NCBI RefSeq assembly: GCF_003666605.1
Contig: NZ_RCIV01000010.1
Coordinates: forward strand, 1-64,000
Direction: 5' to 3'
Source: Propionibacterium australiense
GTDB lineage: Bacteria; Actinomycetota; Actinomycetes; Propionibacteriales; Propionibacteriaceae
DNA length: 64,000 nt
Shown: piece by piece, positions 1 to 9,563 of the stretch
How positions within the stretch are numbered: position 1 is the stretch's first letter
How the letters are laid out: the number at the start of each line of letters is the position of its first letter
Made by a program: the position numbers and the translations under genes
The notes under the pieces: model-generated
Seen by the model: the letters and a program-made list of their open reading frames with translations, nothing else
Told to the model about the DNA's origin: nothing
Databases searched by the model: none

Positions 1-48
1 GTCAGATCGGGACGGCCGAAACCGGCCGGCGGGGTAATGTCAGGCACG

Positions 49-101
49 TCGAGGTCTTCCAGATGGGCAGTGTGAGAACTTCCATCCTTGGAAGACCTCG
101 A
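49..101. repeat. 12-bp perfect inverted repeat beyond the RHS fragment
   Basis: TCGAGGTCTTCC at 49-60 is repeated as its exact reverse complement at 90-101, with a 29-base spacer. It lies just past the stop codon of the eroded RHS fragment on the minus strand. It could be a transcription terminator with a long loop, a relic of a mobile-element end, or an operator. No U-tract follows, so a simple intrinsic terminator is not well supported. Confidence 0.5.
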
Positions 102-143
102 CTCCCACCACTCACCGACGCGCCGACGAACCCACAGCCCGGA

Positions 144-1254
144 CTACACCCTCGATTGGGAAGAGCCACCAAAACCCTCAGCGCCCAGATCCCACAGCCC
201 AGCGGCGGCGTCATGCCCGGCACGGTCCGGCAACAACCAGCCACCCGAGGGCCCGCCCACACCGATACCGGCCCCCACGTCCACGATGGGCACGTCACCG
301 ACCTGGATCGGCGCCCCGCCCCACACCTCGTCCCACGTGATCTGCTCACCGTTGACCCAGGCCAGAGCGCCAAGGGCGTCAGCCCGCAACTCGGTCACCG
401 CAGCAGACCCGCCCGCGTCCGTGATGGTGGTGACACGCTCCAGGAAACCCTGCGGATCCCAATCGAACACCCGGGACCAGCCATCCTCGCCCCGCTCACC
501 GGTCCTGCGACCGGCCGCGTCATGGGTGTACCACACGCGGCTGCCGTCCGGGCGGCGCATCTGCTCCAGCTGCCCCGATGCGTCATATCCGTACTCGGTA
601 CGCCGCCCGCCACTGGTCTGCGCCACCAACCGACCATTCAGGTCCCACACGAAAACCGTGACGATGCCCTCACCCGAGACGGCCCGCACGAGCTGACCGG
701 CCGCGTCATAACTGAACTCGGTACGCACACCGTCCACCGTCTGCGCCACCACGCGCCCGTCACTGTCCCGCTCGATCCGGGTCGTACGCACGAAACCATT
801 GCGCTCAACACGCTGGGCCACCACGGCCCCGGCCCGCCACGTCCACTCGGCCCGCACCCCGGGCGCCGTCACCGCCGTGACACGCCCCAACTCGTCGCGG
901 TCGATCTCGGCACGCCCCAGCCCCGGGTGCTCCACCGCGCTGACCCGCTCGTCGGGGTCGTACTCGTACCGGGTGACCGAGCCATCCTCATCAACCTGCT
1001 CAACAAGCCGCCCCAGCCCATCCCAACCGGCCCCAACCTCCGAGGCCGGATCAGCAGCCCGCACGGGCAGGCCCGCCGGCCCATACCCGAAGTCCTGGAC
1101 CACGCCGGTCGGATCGGTCGAACCCGTCAGATTCCCGTCCCGGTCATAGGACAACTCAGCCCTACCACCAACAGCATCAATCACCCACCGCAGCCGCGAC
1201 AACCCGTCATAACCGAACTCCCACCGACTCCCATCAGGCAACACCGCCTCAGCC
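144..1254 (-). pseudogene. Eroded orphan RHS-repeat fragment
   Basis: The reading frame encodes about 370 residues of YD/RHS repeats (for example GRLVEQVDEDGSVTR and DSDGRVVAQTVDG) that match the middle and late part of the complete RHS gene at 3060-9251. It has no secretion N-terminus, no RHS-associated core, no Hint domain and no toxin tip; it stops at 144 soon after a diverged GGPSGGWLLPD segment. Its start is not natural: at 1254/1255 it is joined to a pentapeptide-repeat gene fragment in another frame. Compared with the full gene it also lacks about 300 residues between VDEDGSVTR and YEYDPDER, as expected from recombination between similar repeats. It is best read as the remains of a displaced RHS module and is probably not translated into anything functional. 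Confidence 0.8.
969..1254. repeat. Direct repeat, copy 1 (RHS segment)
   Basis: This 286-bp segment aligns without gaps to 6441-6726 inside the intact RHS gene; I counted about 21 mismatches by eye. Its upper edge (1254/1255) is exactly where similarity to RHS stops and pentapeptide-gene sequence begins, marking a recombination junction. Confidence 0.85.
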
Positions 1255-1444
1255 TCTTACTCCCGACAAACACGGCGTACTCAATCCTGGTCTTACTGAA
1301 GTCGCAGCTCCGCAAGACGGAATCACGCAACTCGAAGTAACCAACCTTGGCCCCACTGAAATCAGCGCCATCGAACTCCTGATCATACATGTCAACATCT
1401 TCCTGGCGGCCATACTTGTTCCTAAAATGGTCGATGAGGACCAT
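1255..1444 (-). pseudogene. Truncated pentapeptide-repeat gene (second immunity-like copy)
   Basis: From an ATG at 1444, preceded by a GGGAGAG ribosome-binding site, the frame reads MVLIDHF, then QEFDGADFSGAKVGYFELRD. This is clearly homologous to the N-terminus of the neighbouring pentapeptide gene (MALIDQF, QEFDSADFSGGKIDWFSVDR). After about 62 residues the homology ends at 1255 and the frame continues out of register into RHS sequence to a stop at 1181. The gene is therefore a 5' stub of a diverged paralogue cut off by recombination with an RHS segment. Its position directly after the first pentapeptide gene suggests a tandem array of RHS-tip/immunity cassettes that has partly collapsed. 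Confidence 0.8.
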
Positions 1445-1509
1445 TGGAGTCTCTCCCAGGGGTAGGCTTTGACACGCGGGGTGTGGACGCGCGGGGATGG
1501 TTGTTGTGT

Positions 1510-3021
1510 CTAGTAGAGCCAACCAGGCCCGCCAGGACCCCAAATGGTTCCCTCGGGCAGACCGTGGTTCTCGTAACCGAACTCAAGAGGGATAGACTTC
1601 TTGGTGTCAGCCTGGAACATGGTCCGGCGGAAGGTGACGGGTCCGGTGAAGTCAGCTTCGAGTGATGTGTCACCCCAGAACTGCACGTCGGTCAGGTCCA
1701 AGGAGTCATTGAACTGGGCTAGTGTGAAATTTGCCATGCTCTCGAAACGAGTCCCTGTGAAATCAGCAGGCCCATTGAACTCGGCCCGACCGAAATCTGT
1801 CGGCCGATTGAAGACGCAACCGGTAATGGTAGTTGTTCCGTTAACGGTGAGATCGGTCAGATCGACCGGCCCGTGGAAAACACAGCCTGCAAAAGTCAAG
1901 TCGCCCTCGGCGGTCGCGCCGGTGAACACGCTACCGGCCGCAAAATGCGTGTTGGTGAAAACCGTACTGGCGGGAAGTATGGCGCCGGCGAGATTGGCGA
2001 CCAGCGCATCATCCTCGGTATCGGGCAGACTCGCAGCAAGGGCCTGAGCAGCTTGTGCACGGCGGCTACCACTGGTGCTGGGATCGCGAAGCAGAGCAGT
2101 AAGACTGTCTGCAGCCTCCTGCCGACCAGCCTTGTCACCGCCAGCTAGTTTGCCGCCCCACTCGGCAACATCAGAATCAATGGTTCCTGCACTGGACTCG
2201 GGTTTCCTGGCCCCGACACTAGCAGCCTTCTTGCGAGTACCAGTGGTCTTCTTAGCGGTCTTTTTCTTTGGCGTAGGCGCTGGCGGCCGGGGCGGATCAT
2301 TGGGATCGTCCCCGGCAAGCACGGCCCGCAAAGTCGGCCAGCCAGGCTTGGAGAAAGTCCTTGCAGTCACGAATAACTGCTTCTGACCAGCCTCTGGATA
2401 CATCGTGAGGGTATCGAGCCAGCTGTCAACCCTTTCCCGAAGTTCAGGATCAGTAATCAGGGGAACACGGGCCTGCGCGGCAGTGATAGCCGCAGCCGAA
2501 TCCTCGGCATAGAAAACACTAAGTCCCTCAGGCAGTTTCTGCCGCGTGAGGTCAACTCCCCACCGAAAATCCGAGTCGATGAACTCAGCGCCACTGAAGT
2601 CATTGTCCAAAACAACATTGACCGGCGCATTCAAAGCAGAATCAGACCGCCCCTTGAACATACAAGAACGAAGCCTGCCGGAAAACGTGCAGCCAATCAG
2701 CTCAAATTTCGACGAGTCCCATTTACTCAAAATAACATTCTGGAAGGAGCAGTTCTGAAATCGGGTGTTTATGACTCCATTGAACCGGATCCGCGAACCA
2801 TCAAAGACACAATCCTCGAAGACAGTCCACTCGGCCCCGCCCCATGACGCCCGTTCTACCCTTACCTTGCGGAAGTCACAATTCCTGAACACTGAACGAT
2901 CGACGGAAAACCAATCGATCTTGCCCCCGCTGAAATCAGCACTATCGAACTCTTGGCCATACATGACAACGTTTTCTGGACGGCCAGACTCTGTCTCTCT
3001 GAATTGGTCAATGAGGGCCAT
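1510..3021 (-). CDS. Two-block pentapeptide-repeat protein, candidate RHS immunity
   Basis: A 503-residue protein with no signal peptide. Residues about 1-170 form a first pentapeptide block (DFSG, NCDF, GAEF-type A(D/N)LxX-like coils). A lysine/alanine/threonine-rich linker (KKKTAKKTTGTRKKAAS) resembling histone-like tails follows, then a short helical segment, then a second pentapeptide block (CVFHGPVDLTDL, AEFNGPADFTGTRF). It follows the RHS toxin gene immediately, the usual place for an immunity gene. The start at 3021 has AGGAAG upstream and matches the start of the truncated paralogue; a GTG at 3063 overlapping the RHS stop (GTGA) would add 14 residues and give translational coupling. 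Pentapeptide proteins of the Qnr/MfpA type mimic DNA; whether this one blocks the nuclease-like toxin is inference. No characterised immunity family was recognised. Confidence 0.75.
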   Translation of the reverse strand: MALIDQFRETESGRPENVVMYGQEFDSADFSGGKIDWFSVDRSVFRNCDFRKVRVERASWGGAEWTVFEDCVFDGSRIRFNGVINTRFQNCSFQNVILSKWDSSKFELIGCTFSGRLRSCMFKGRSDSALNAPVNVVLDNDFSGAEFIDSDFRWGVDLTRQKLPEGLSVFYAEDSAAAITAAQARVPLITDPELRERVDSWLDTLTMYPEAGQKQLFVTARTFSKPGWPTLRAVLAGDDPNDPPRPPAPTPKKKTAKKTTGTRKKAASVGARKPESSAGTIDSDVAEWGGKLAGGDKAGRQEAADSLTALLRDPSTSGSRRAQAAQALAASLPDTEDDALVANLAGAILPASTVFTNTHFAAGSVFTGATAEGDLTFAGCVFHGPVDLTDLTVNGTTTITGCVFNRPTDFGRAEFNGPADFTGTRFESMANFTLAQFNDSLDLTDVQFWGDTSLEADFTGPVTFRRTMFQADTKKSIPLEFGYENHGLPEGTIWGPGGPGWLY

Positions 3022-3059
3022 TGAGGTTTCTTCCTGTGGTTGGTTGGCGGGTTGGCTGG

Positions 3060-6000
3060 TCACGGGTTTTTGCCGGGGAACTCGTACTCGGCGTATTGAG
3101 CGTCCTCGTAGCGGGAGTCCCTTGCGGCTCTTCGCCGGTGCGCCGGTATCTGTCCTCCGGTGGTGAGTTCTACGTACTCATCGACATCTGCTCCACTCAG
3201 CTCTTTCGGAATCCTGAAATCGGGACCATCGTTTGAACTATATTCAACACTTGGGAACAGCTTCCTAATTTCCTCTTTGACGCGATTATGGATTGTTGTG
3301 CCGGCGAACATTTTCTCGAGCCATGGTTTCTTTTTGAGGGCTTCAATTTGTTCTGGGGAGAAACCTTCGCGTAGTGCTTTGATGCCTTTGTCGGCTTCTG
3401 CTTGGGCGAGTTCTTGGATTTTCTGGGTGATCTCCTGGCATGTCTTGGAGGGGCTTCCGCTGTTGTGGGCGAGGGCCCAGGTGGTGCCAGTGCGGACGTA
3501 GTAGTTGTGGGTTCCCGCGACACCGAGATTGTGGACGGTCTCCATGGTACCGGTGGCCTGCAGGCGGGTGACGGTGACCGTTCCGCCGTCGGGGTCGCGG
3601 AGCTGGTCGCCTGCGGTGAGTTCACCGGCCGGTGTCCATCCCTTGTGTTCGACGTAGAAGGGATGGTTCGTGGTGGTGACGAGTTCACCGGCCTCGGTGG
3701 TGACGCGCAGTGTGGCGACCTTGTCGTGGACGAAGGTGCGGGCCACGCGGCTGGCGGTGTTCTGTCCCTGATCGGGGTCCCAGGACAGCACCTGGTCGCC
3801 CTCGGTGACGTCCTCGATGTTCTTGGCCGTTCCGTCGGCCATGAGCACTTGGGTACCGGCCCGGAAACAACCGATGTCGGTGACACCGGAGACCTTCGAC
3901 AGGGCACCGCCGGCGGCACCGAGACCACCGCCCTGCAGGGCACCCAGCCCGGTGGCCTGCGTGAGCCCGCCGGGGGTGTGGGGGCCGGGCCCGGCCAGAT
4001 AGCCCAGGCCACTGGACAGGCCACCGTCAGCCGCGCCACTGGCGGCACCGGCGAGCACGTTACGGCCCAGACAACTCATGCCCTGGGACGCGGCCCGCAC
4101 ACCGGCGTAGGCGCCACCACCGGCCAGGCCCGCCACCGCCCCGATCGCTGCCTCGACACCGACATGACCCCAGTTCACGCTGCCGTTGGAGTACTTCTGG
4201 CTGGCGATACTGATCCCGCCGGACATGAGGGCGCCAGAAGCGGCCATGAGCGCGAGCCCAGCCCCGCTGCCGACACCGGTACACATGAGAGCCACCCCGG
4301 CGACGATCGCCGCCCCGGCGGCGAGGTACTCCCAGTTGTCCTTCACCCAGTCCCCGGCCGCAGCCAGCCCGGTCTTGTGCTGGTCCTTCCACCCCTGCAG
4401 GTCCGCGTCACTGAGCGGCCGCAACCCTGTGGGGTCGGACAGGTTCACCGGGTCGTTCCCCGCATACGAGTACGGGTTCGCGGCCCACCCTGCACCAAGC
4501 ACAGGCGGCAACGGATCGGTGGACAGGAAACCGGCCGTAACCGGGTCATAGACCCGGGCGCCGGTCCATTCCATACCAGCGACCGTGAGACCACCAGAAC
4601 CGGTCAGCCCCACACCCCACGGGGCGGCGAACCCATCGCCGTCGCCATCACCGCCGCCCGTCCCGGGGCCGGGGCTCAGGAGCTGCGCCAGCCAGTCATC
4701 GCCCAGCCGTCCGGGGCCCTGCGCCGGGCCGCTGTCGCCGCCTTGGCCAGGGGCAAGACCGGTGGCCTGGAGGGTCTGCCAGGGGTCGATGGGCTCACCG
4801 TCTCGGGTGCCTCTGGTACTGGTCAGCCAGCCCGGGGCCCGTCCGCCGAGGCCGACACCGACCCCCACGTCCACGACCGGTAGCTCACCGATCCCGGCGA
4901 GTGAGCCCGAACCGGCCGCGGTGTCCCACACCACCGGCAGGTCGTCGACCGAGGCCAGCTCACCGACCTGGTCGACGTCCAGACGCCGGGTACGGGCCCG
5001 CACCCGGTCCCCGTCGTGAACGATCTCGGTGATGCTGTCGAGAAAACCGCGGGGATCCCAGCCATACCGGCGCTCACCATCAGGGCCCTGCTCACGAACC
5101 CGGCGGCCCGCACCGTCGTAGGCGTACACGGTACGGCCGTGCCGGTCACTGCGGGACAGCAACTGGCCGGCCCGGTCGTAGGTGAACGTTGTGGCCTGCC
5201 CGTCGTACTCCCGGCGCACCATGCGCCCGTTCTCGTCCCACCGGTACGCCCCGGCGAAACCCTCACTGTCCAGGCTCTGCACCAGCTGACCGGCCGCGTC
5301 ATAGCTGTACTCGGTACGGATACCGTCCACCGTCTGCGCCACCACACGCCCATCGCTGTCACGCTCGATCCGGGTGGACTGGACGAAACCTCTCCGGTTC
5401 ACCTCGTGAGCGACCAGGCCCCCGGCCTCCCACCGCCATGTTGCGTGCAGCCCCTCGGCGTCCAGCCCGGTGACCCGGCCGATCCCATCACGAGTGATCT
5501 CGGCCCGCCCCAGCCCCGGATGCTCCACAGCGCACAGCCGACTGTCGTCGTCGTACTCGTAGCGGGTGACCGAGCCGTCCGGGTGCCTCATCCAGGTACG
5601 CCGCCCGTCGGCGTCATAGCCCCAGCGCACGACCTGGTCGCCGCGGCGCCGCTCGACCAGCAGGCCCAGCGCATTCCACGTCAACGCCTCGGTACGCCCG
5701 CCGGCCCCGGTCATCATCAGCCGACGGCCGGCGAAATCAAGGCTGCGGGTCATCAACGTCGCGCCGTCGGCCACGGTGCCGCTCAACCGGCCCGAGCAGT
5801 CATAGGAGAACTCGACCGCCGTCCCCGCCCCGTCACGCACCATCGTGCGGCGACCTGCCTTGTCATAGGAGAAATGGGCGGTCCGCCCGTTCGGGTCCGT
5901 CCGGCTCGTCAACCGGCCCATCCGGTCATAGCCGAAACCACTGCGCCCGCCCATCGGGTCGATCGCGGCAACAACCCTGCCCAACTCGTCGTAGTCGAAA

Positions 6001-9000
6001 CAGGTGACCCCGCCCAGCGCGTTCGTCACGCTCACGAGCTGACCCGCCGCGTCATAGCCGAACCGGCGATGCCCATTCCACGTGTCCCGCACCCAACTGA
6101 TCCGCCCACACCGGTCATAACCGAACCTGGTCAACCCCCGGCCCGGCTCAAACCGCTCAACAATCCGCCCACACTCATCAAACCGAGTACGGACCCGCTC
6201 ACCGGTCGGCCAGACCTCACCGACAATCCTGCCGTCAGCGTCATAACAGATCTCATAACGCCGCCCGCCCGTACTGACCGTCGCCGACCACCGGCCACAC
6301 ACGTCATACTCATAACCAAAACACGCCCCACCAGGCTGGGTGATCCGCACCGGCCGCCCCGCCGCGTCACGCTCAACACGGGTCACACCCCCGGTCGCGT
6401 CAACGACCTCCACAGGCCGCCCACACAGGTCATGACGCACCCGGGTGACCGAGCCATCCTCATCAACCTGCTCAACGAGCCGCCCCAGCCCATCCCAGCC
6501 GGCCCCAACCTCCGAGACCGGATCAGCCGCCCGTACGGGCAGGCCCGCCGGCCCGTACCCGAAACTCTGGACCACGCCGGTCGGGTCGGTCGAACCCGTC
6601 AGATTCCCGTTCTTGTCATAGGACAACTCGGCCCTACCACCAGCCGCGTCGGTCACCCACCGCAGACGCGACAACCCGTCATAACCGAACTCCCACCGGC
6701 TCCCATCAGGCAACACCGCCTCAGCCGTGTTCCCCAGGTCGTCATAACCCATAACAACCCTCCGGCCCAACGGATCAGTCGTCGCATGCTCGGCCCCACC
6801 CGGCCCGTACTCCACCCGAGTACACCCGCCATCCGGAGCCACGATCACCGACAGCCGGCCGCCGGCGGTGTGCTCGTATCGCCACACGGCCCCGTCCGGG
6901 TCCTGGCGCGAGGCCAGCCGCCCGGCCTGGTCGTAGCGGTACTCGGTCCGATAGCCCAGCGGCGTCACAGCCGCCACAACCCGTCCGGCATCGTCACGCA
7001 CAAGCCGCGCGGTGTCACCGGCCGCGTTCGTCGACGACACCAGATCACCATGCTCGTCATAACCCAACCGCACCGGCACACCGGTCGGATCAACCACCCC
7101 GACCAACAGATTCCGATCCCACGTCAGGTAGGACACCCCGCCCTCGGGATCCGTGATGGTCGATGGGTTGCGGTCCGAACCGGAGTACTCGTACGTCGTG
7201 ACCGCCAGCCCCGCCTGCTCGTCCCCACCGGTAGTGCCAGCAGGCCCGCCCTGCCCGTCGCCGGTGGTGACACTGACCCGCACCACCCGATCCAGACCGT
7301 CATACTCGTAGTCCGACCGGGCGCCGGTCTCCTCCACCCGGGTGGCCAGCCGCCCCCGCTCGTCATACCGGCAGATCGTGGCCCGACCATCCCGGCCGGT
7401 CACCAGCACCCGGTTGCCCCACCGGTCCCAACCAATACTCTGCCGGTACCCGTCCGCATCGACCATCCCGACCAGACGACCCTTCCGGTCATGAACCCAC
7501 GTATTCGCCCGACCCCCATCGGCGTCAGCGACCTGCGTCACACCACCCGGCAGATACGAATAATGAGAAACCCGGCCGAATGCGGAGCGCTGGGTGACGA
7601 CCTGGCCGAGCTGGTTGTAGGTGTTCTCGACCTCCACCACACCATCGGGATCCGTAACCCGGCAGATCAGGCCCTGCTCATTCCACGCGTAGGTCCGGGT
7701 GGCTCCACCATCAGACACAGCAGCGGTCAGGCGGCCCGACCCGTCATAGGCGTAGTCCACCCGGCGCCCATCACTGGCCACCAAGGCCACCACGCGGCTG
7801 CCCTCGGGGTCCCACACCAACCGGATGCCGCGGCCCCACTCATGCCACAAGCCCACAAGCCGACCACCAGCCCACTCATAGTCCACCCGCGTCCCCGCAC
7901 CACGACTCGTCCAGGCCGGCCGGCCCGCCCGGTCGAAACACCACCGGCCACCAGCATTGTCCGACACCACAAACCCACCACCAGCAGCAGTGGCCCCACC
8001 GGCAGCGGCCTCGCCGGCAACAACCTCAGTGCCACCGCCGCCAACGCCAGCAGCATCACCGGCAATAGCAGCGACAGTGGTGTTCTCACCGGCACCGGGG
8101 GCGGTGGTGTCGGGGATGGTGGTGAGCCAGAAACTGTCCCCGTCGGCCCGGTCCCAGCCATCGGCAAGTCTCGGGAACACGACGTGCCGGCCCGACGCCT
8201 GCACCCACACCGCGCCCTCATCATTGAAGACGAGGTGCTCGTCCGCTGTCGACGCCCAACCCGGGCCGAACGAACCCACCACCTGCGACAGCGAGTTGTA
8301 CATCCGCGAGAACACCAGACTCGCCGCCCCGCCGGTGAACGACAGGTCCGTCTCCGGCTCCACGAAATTCCCGGTCGTCGTGTTCACCGGGTCATCGGCG
8401 TACCCCGACGTCTGCGGGTCCCCCTGAATCGACGGCGCCTGAACGTCCAACGGCCTACGAGTCTCCGCCACACCAGCAGCAGCAAGACACTCCGCCAGCG
8501 TCACATCCGACAAACTCGACACGGTCCCGGACCCACCAGCCGCCTCGAACGCCGCAGCAACCGTGTCCACCCACCGGACCTCATTCGCATTGTTCGCCTC
8601 AAACGACGCCAACGCGCCCGTGATCCCCGACGTGTTGATACTGCACCACGAACACCGCTCCACGAAATCAGTGATCGCGCCCTCCAGGGTGCCCTTCTGC
8701 GTCACCACAGTGTCATTCGCACCCGACACGTTCGACGAATACGTCCGCAGATCATCAGGACGCGCCGACGACACCCCACCAGCGGCACCCGGGCCCGGCT
8801 CAGACCAACTGGCCACCGTCGGGGCCTCCGCATCCACCACCGGTTTCGCCGGCGGACCAGCCGGAGGCTGATCCCGGTTCGTCAACCAGTCCCAGCCCCT
8901 CTTCAAAAACGTCTCCCGGTCCTGCCGCTCAGCCCACTCCTTCGCCTGACGACGCCGCTCACGCTCGGCCGCCGCGGCCTCCTTCATCGTCTGAACATCC

Positions 9001-9251
9001 ACGGCCAACGCATCCAGCGCCGACGCAATATTCGAACAATCATCACACGCGGCCTGACTGTTCGCGTCGAACACGTCCGCGTAATGACCCCGAAACTCCG
9101 TCAACGCGGTCGTAGCCCACCCCGACCGCGAGGCCCCCTGATCCTTCAACGTGCCCGACAACACCGTCGCAGCAGACTTCAACCCATCAGCCGCACCATC
9201 AAACGGCACCGGCTCGTCATAGGCACCAAGCTTGTCCGAATACTCACCCAC
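3060..9251 (-). CDS. RHS polymorphic toxin with Hint domain and nuclease-like tip
   Basis: About 2,063 residues. The first ~130 residues are helical with a WXG/LXG-like look (SGWATTALTEFRGHYADVF, then a charged helix rich in E, R and K), suggesting export by a type VII-like system. A second helical segment precedes a DUF6531-like motif (DPVNTTTGNFVEPETDL), then dozens of YD repeats, then the RHS-associated core (AGFLSTDPLPP, PYSYAGNDPVNLSDPTGL), a glycine/alanine-rich hydrophobic stretch, and a pretoxin Hint domain (about 1795-1927) starting CFRAGTQVLMADG and ending in HNS. The final ~135 residues are the tip: PDF, then YVELTT, suggest a PD-(D/E)XK-like nuclease. The start at 9251 (GTG) has GAGGTG six bases upstream; the GTG at 9293 is less likely. 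The Hint domain presumably releases the tip inside a competitor cell. No vgr or PAAR partner is present. Confidence 0.85.
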   Translation of the reverse strand: MGEYSDKLGAYDEPVPFDGAADGLKSAATVLSGTLKDQGASRSGWATTALTEFRGHYADVFDANSQAACDDCSNIASALDALAVDVQTMKEAAAAERERRRQAKEWAERQDRETFLKRGWDWLTNRDQPPAGPPAKPVVDAEAPTVASWSEPGPGAAGGVSSARPDDLRTYSSNVSGANDTVVTQKGTLEGAITDFVERCSWCSINTSGITGALASFEANNANEVRWVDTVAAAFEAAGGSGTVSSLSDVTLAECLAAAGVAETRRPLDVQAPSIQGDPQTSGYADDPVNTTTGNFVEPETDLSFTGGAASLVFSRMYNSLSQVVGSFGPGWASTADEHLVFNDEGAVWVQASGRHVVFPRLADGWDRADGDSFWLTTIPDTTAPGAGENTTVAAIAGDAAGVGGGGTEVVAGEAAAGGATAAGGGFVVSDNAGGRWCFDRAGRPAWTSRGAGTRVDYEWAGGRLVGLWHEWGRGIRLVWDPEGSRVVALVASDGRRVDYAYDGSGRLTAAVSDGGATRTYAWNEQGLICRVTDPDGVVEVENTYNQLGQVVTQRSAFGRVSHYSYLPGGVTQVADADGGRANTWVHDRKGRLVGMVDADGYRQSIGWDRWGNRVLVTGRDGRATICRYDERGRLATRVEETGARSDYEYDGLDRVVRVSVTTGDGQGGPAGTTGGDEQAGLAVTTYEYSGSDRNPSTITDPEGGVSYLTWDRNLLVGVVDPTGVPVRLGYDEHGDLVSSTNAAGDTARLVRDDAGRVVAAVTPLGYRTEYRYDQAGRLASRQDPDGAVWRYEHTAGGRLSVIVAPDGGCTRVEYGPGGAEHATTDPLGRRVVMGYDDLGNTAEAVLPDGSRWEFGYDGLSRLRWVTDAAGGRAELSYDKNGNLTGSTDPTGVVQSFGYGPAGLPVRAADPVSEVGAGWDGLGRLVEQVDEDGSVTRVRHDLCGRPVEVVDATGGVTRVERDAAGRPVRITQPGGACFGYEYDVCGRWSATVSTGGRRYEICYDADGRIVGEVWPTGERVRTRFDECGRIVERFEPGRGLTRFGYDRCGRISWVRDTWNGHRRFGYDAAGQLVSVTNALGGVTCFDYDELGRVVAAIDPMGGRSGFGYDRMGRLTSRTDPNGRTAHFSYDKAGRRTMVRDGAGTAVEFSYDCSGRLSGTVADGATLMTRSLDFAGRRLMMTGAGGRTEALTWNALGLLVERRRGDQVVRWGYDADGRRTWMRHPDGSVTRYEYDDDSRLCAVEHPGLGRAEITRDGIGRVTGLDAEGLHATWRWEAGGLVAHEVNRRGFVQSTRIERDSDGRVVAQTVDGIRTEYSYDAAGQLVQSLDSEGFAGAYRWDENGRMVRREYDGQATTFTYDRAGQLLSRSDRHGRTVYAYDGAGRRVREQGPDGERRYGWDPRGFLDSITEIVHDGDRVRARTRRLDVDQVGELASVDDLPVVWDTAAGSGSLAGIGELPVVDVGVGVGLGGRAPGWLTSTRGTRDGEPIDPWQTLQATGLAPGQGGDSGPAQGPGRLGDDWLAQLLSPGPGTGGGDGDGDGFAAPWGVGLTGSGGLTVAGMEWTGARVYDPVTAGFLSTDPLPPVLGAGWAANPYSYAGNDPVNLSDPTGLRPLSDADLQGWKDQHKTGLAAAGDWVKDNWEYLAAGAAIVAGVALMCTGVGSGAGLALMAASGALMSGGISIASQKYSNGSVNWGHVGVEAAIGAVAGLAGGGAYAGVRAASQGMSCLGRNVLAGAASGAADGGLSSGLGYLAGPGPHTPGGLTQATGLGALQGGGLGAAGGALSKVSGVTDIGCFRAGTQVLMADGTAKNIEDVTEGDQVLSWDPDQGQNTASRVARTFVHDKVATLRVTTEAGELVTTTNHPFYVEHKGWTPAGELTAGDQLRDPDGGTVTVTRLQATGTMETVHNLGVAGTHNYYVRTGTTWALAHNSGSPSKTCQEITQKIQELAQAEADKGIKALREGFSPEQIEALKKKPWLEKMFAGTTIHNRVKEEIRKLFPSVEYSSNDGPDFRIPKELSGADVDEYVELTTGGQIPAHRRRAARDSRYEDAQYAEYEFPGKNP
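6441..6726. repeat. Direct repeat, copy 2 (within the RHS gene)
   Basis: Ungapped counterpart of 969-1254, encoding the YD-repeat segment from about EAVLPDGSRWEFGYDG to GRLVEQVDEDGSVTR. It is the likely donor or sister of the segment fused to the truncated pentapeptide gene. Confidence 0.85.
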
Positions 9252-9548
9252 GAGAAACACCTCACAGCAGCCGCATAGGGGGTGCACGGCCACCGGACAA
9301 GAACGCTAAACCCCACCACCTGCACCCGTCACCCCCACCACCAGAACCCACCACCCCAACCCAGGGCACAACCAGGGACAACCCCCAGAGGAAAAGCAGG
9401 GTGAGAAGGACAACCCGAACCCGCTGGGACGGCGGGCCGGGCCGGGTCGACGTTACCCGGCGCGGGCGGCCGGGCCACTGCCCTGCCGGGTGGTTCCCAG
9501 TTCGGCATGGCGGCCGTCGTCTCGTCGGGACTGGGAGCCCTTGATAGA

Positions 9549-9563
9549 AGGCTAGCCTTGCCT
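9549..9563. promoter_or_regulatory. Possible DtxR/IdeR iron box
   Basis: AGGCTAGCCTTGCCT matches the central 15 bases of the DtxR/IdeR consensus (AGGTTAGCCTAACCT) at 12 positions. It lies about 130 bases upstream of the DUF2218 gene, in the 443-base gap (9252-9694) before that gene. The rest of the gap is GC-rich and I see no further gene or clear signal in it. Confidence 0.45.

Noticed and set aside
3060-9251. Regular repeats in the RHS gene taken as a CRISPR array
   Set aside because: The repetition is coding (YD repeats in frame), varied in sequence and length, with no constant repeat/unique spacer pattern. No CRISPR or cas gene was seen in the window.
5016-9278. 1,420-codon open frame on the plus strand opposite the RHS gene
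   Set aside because: It is the mirror of a GC-rich, codon-biased repeat gene; the Pro/Arg/His-rich product has no recognisable domain, and the minus strand reads a complete RHS protein.
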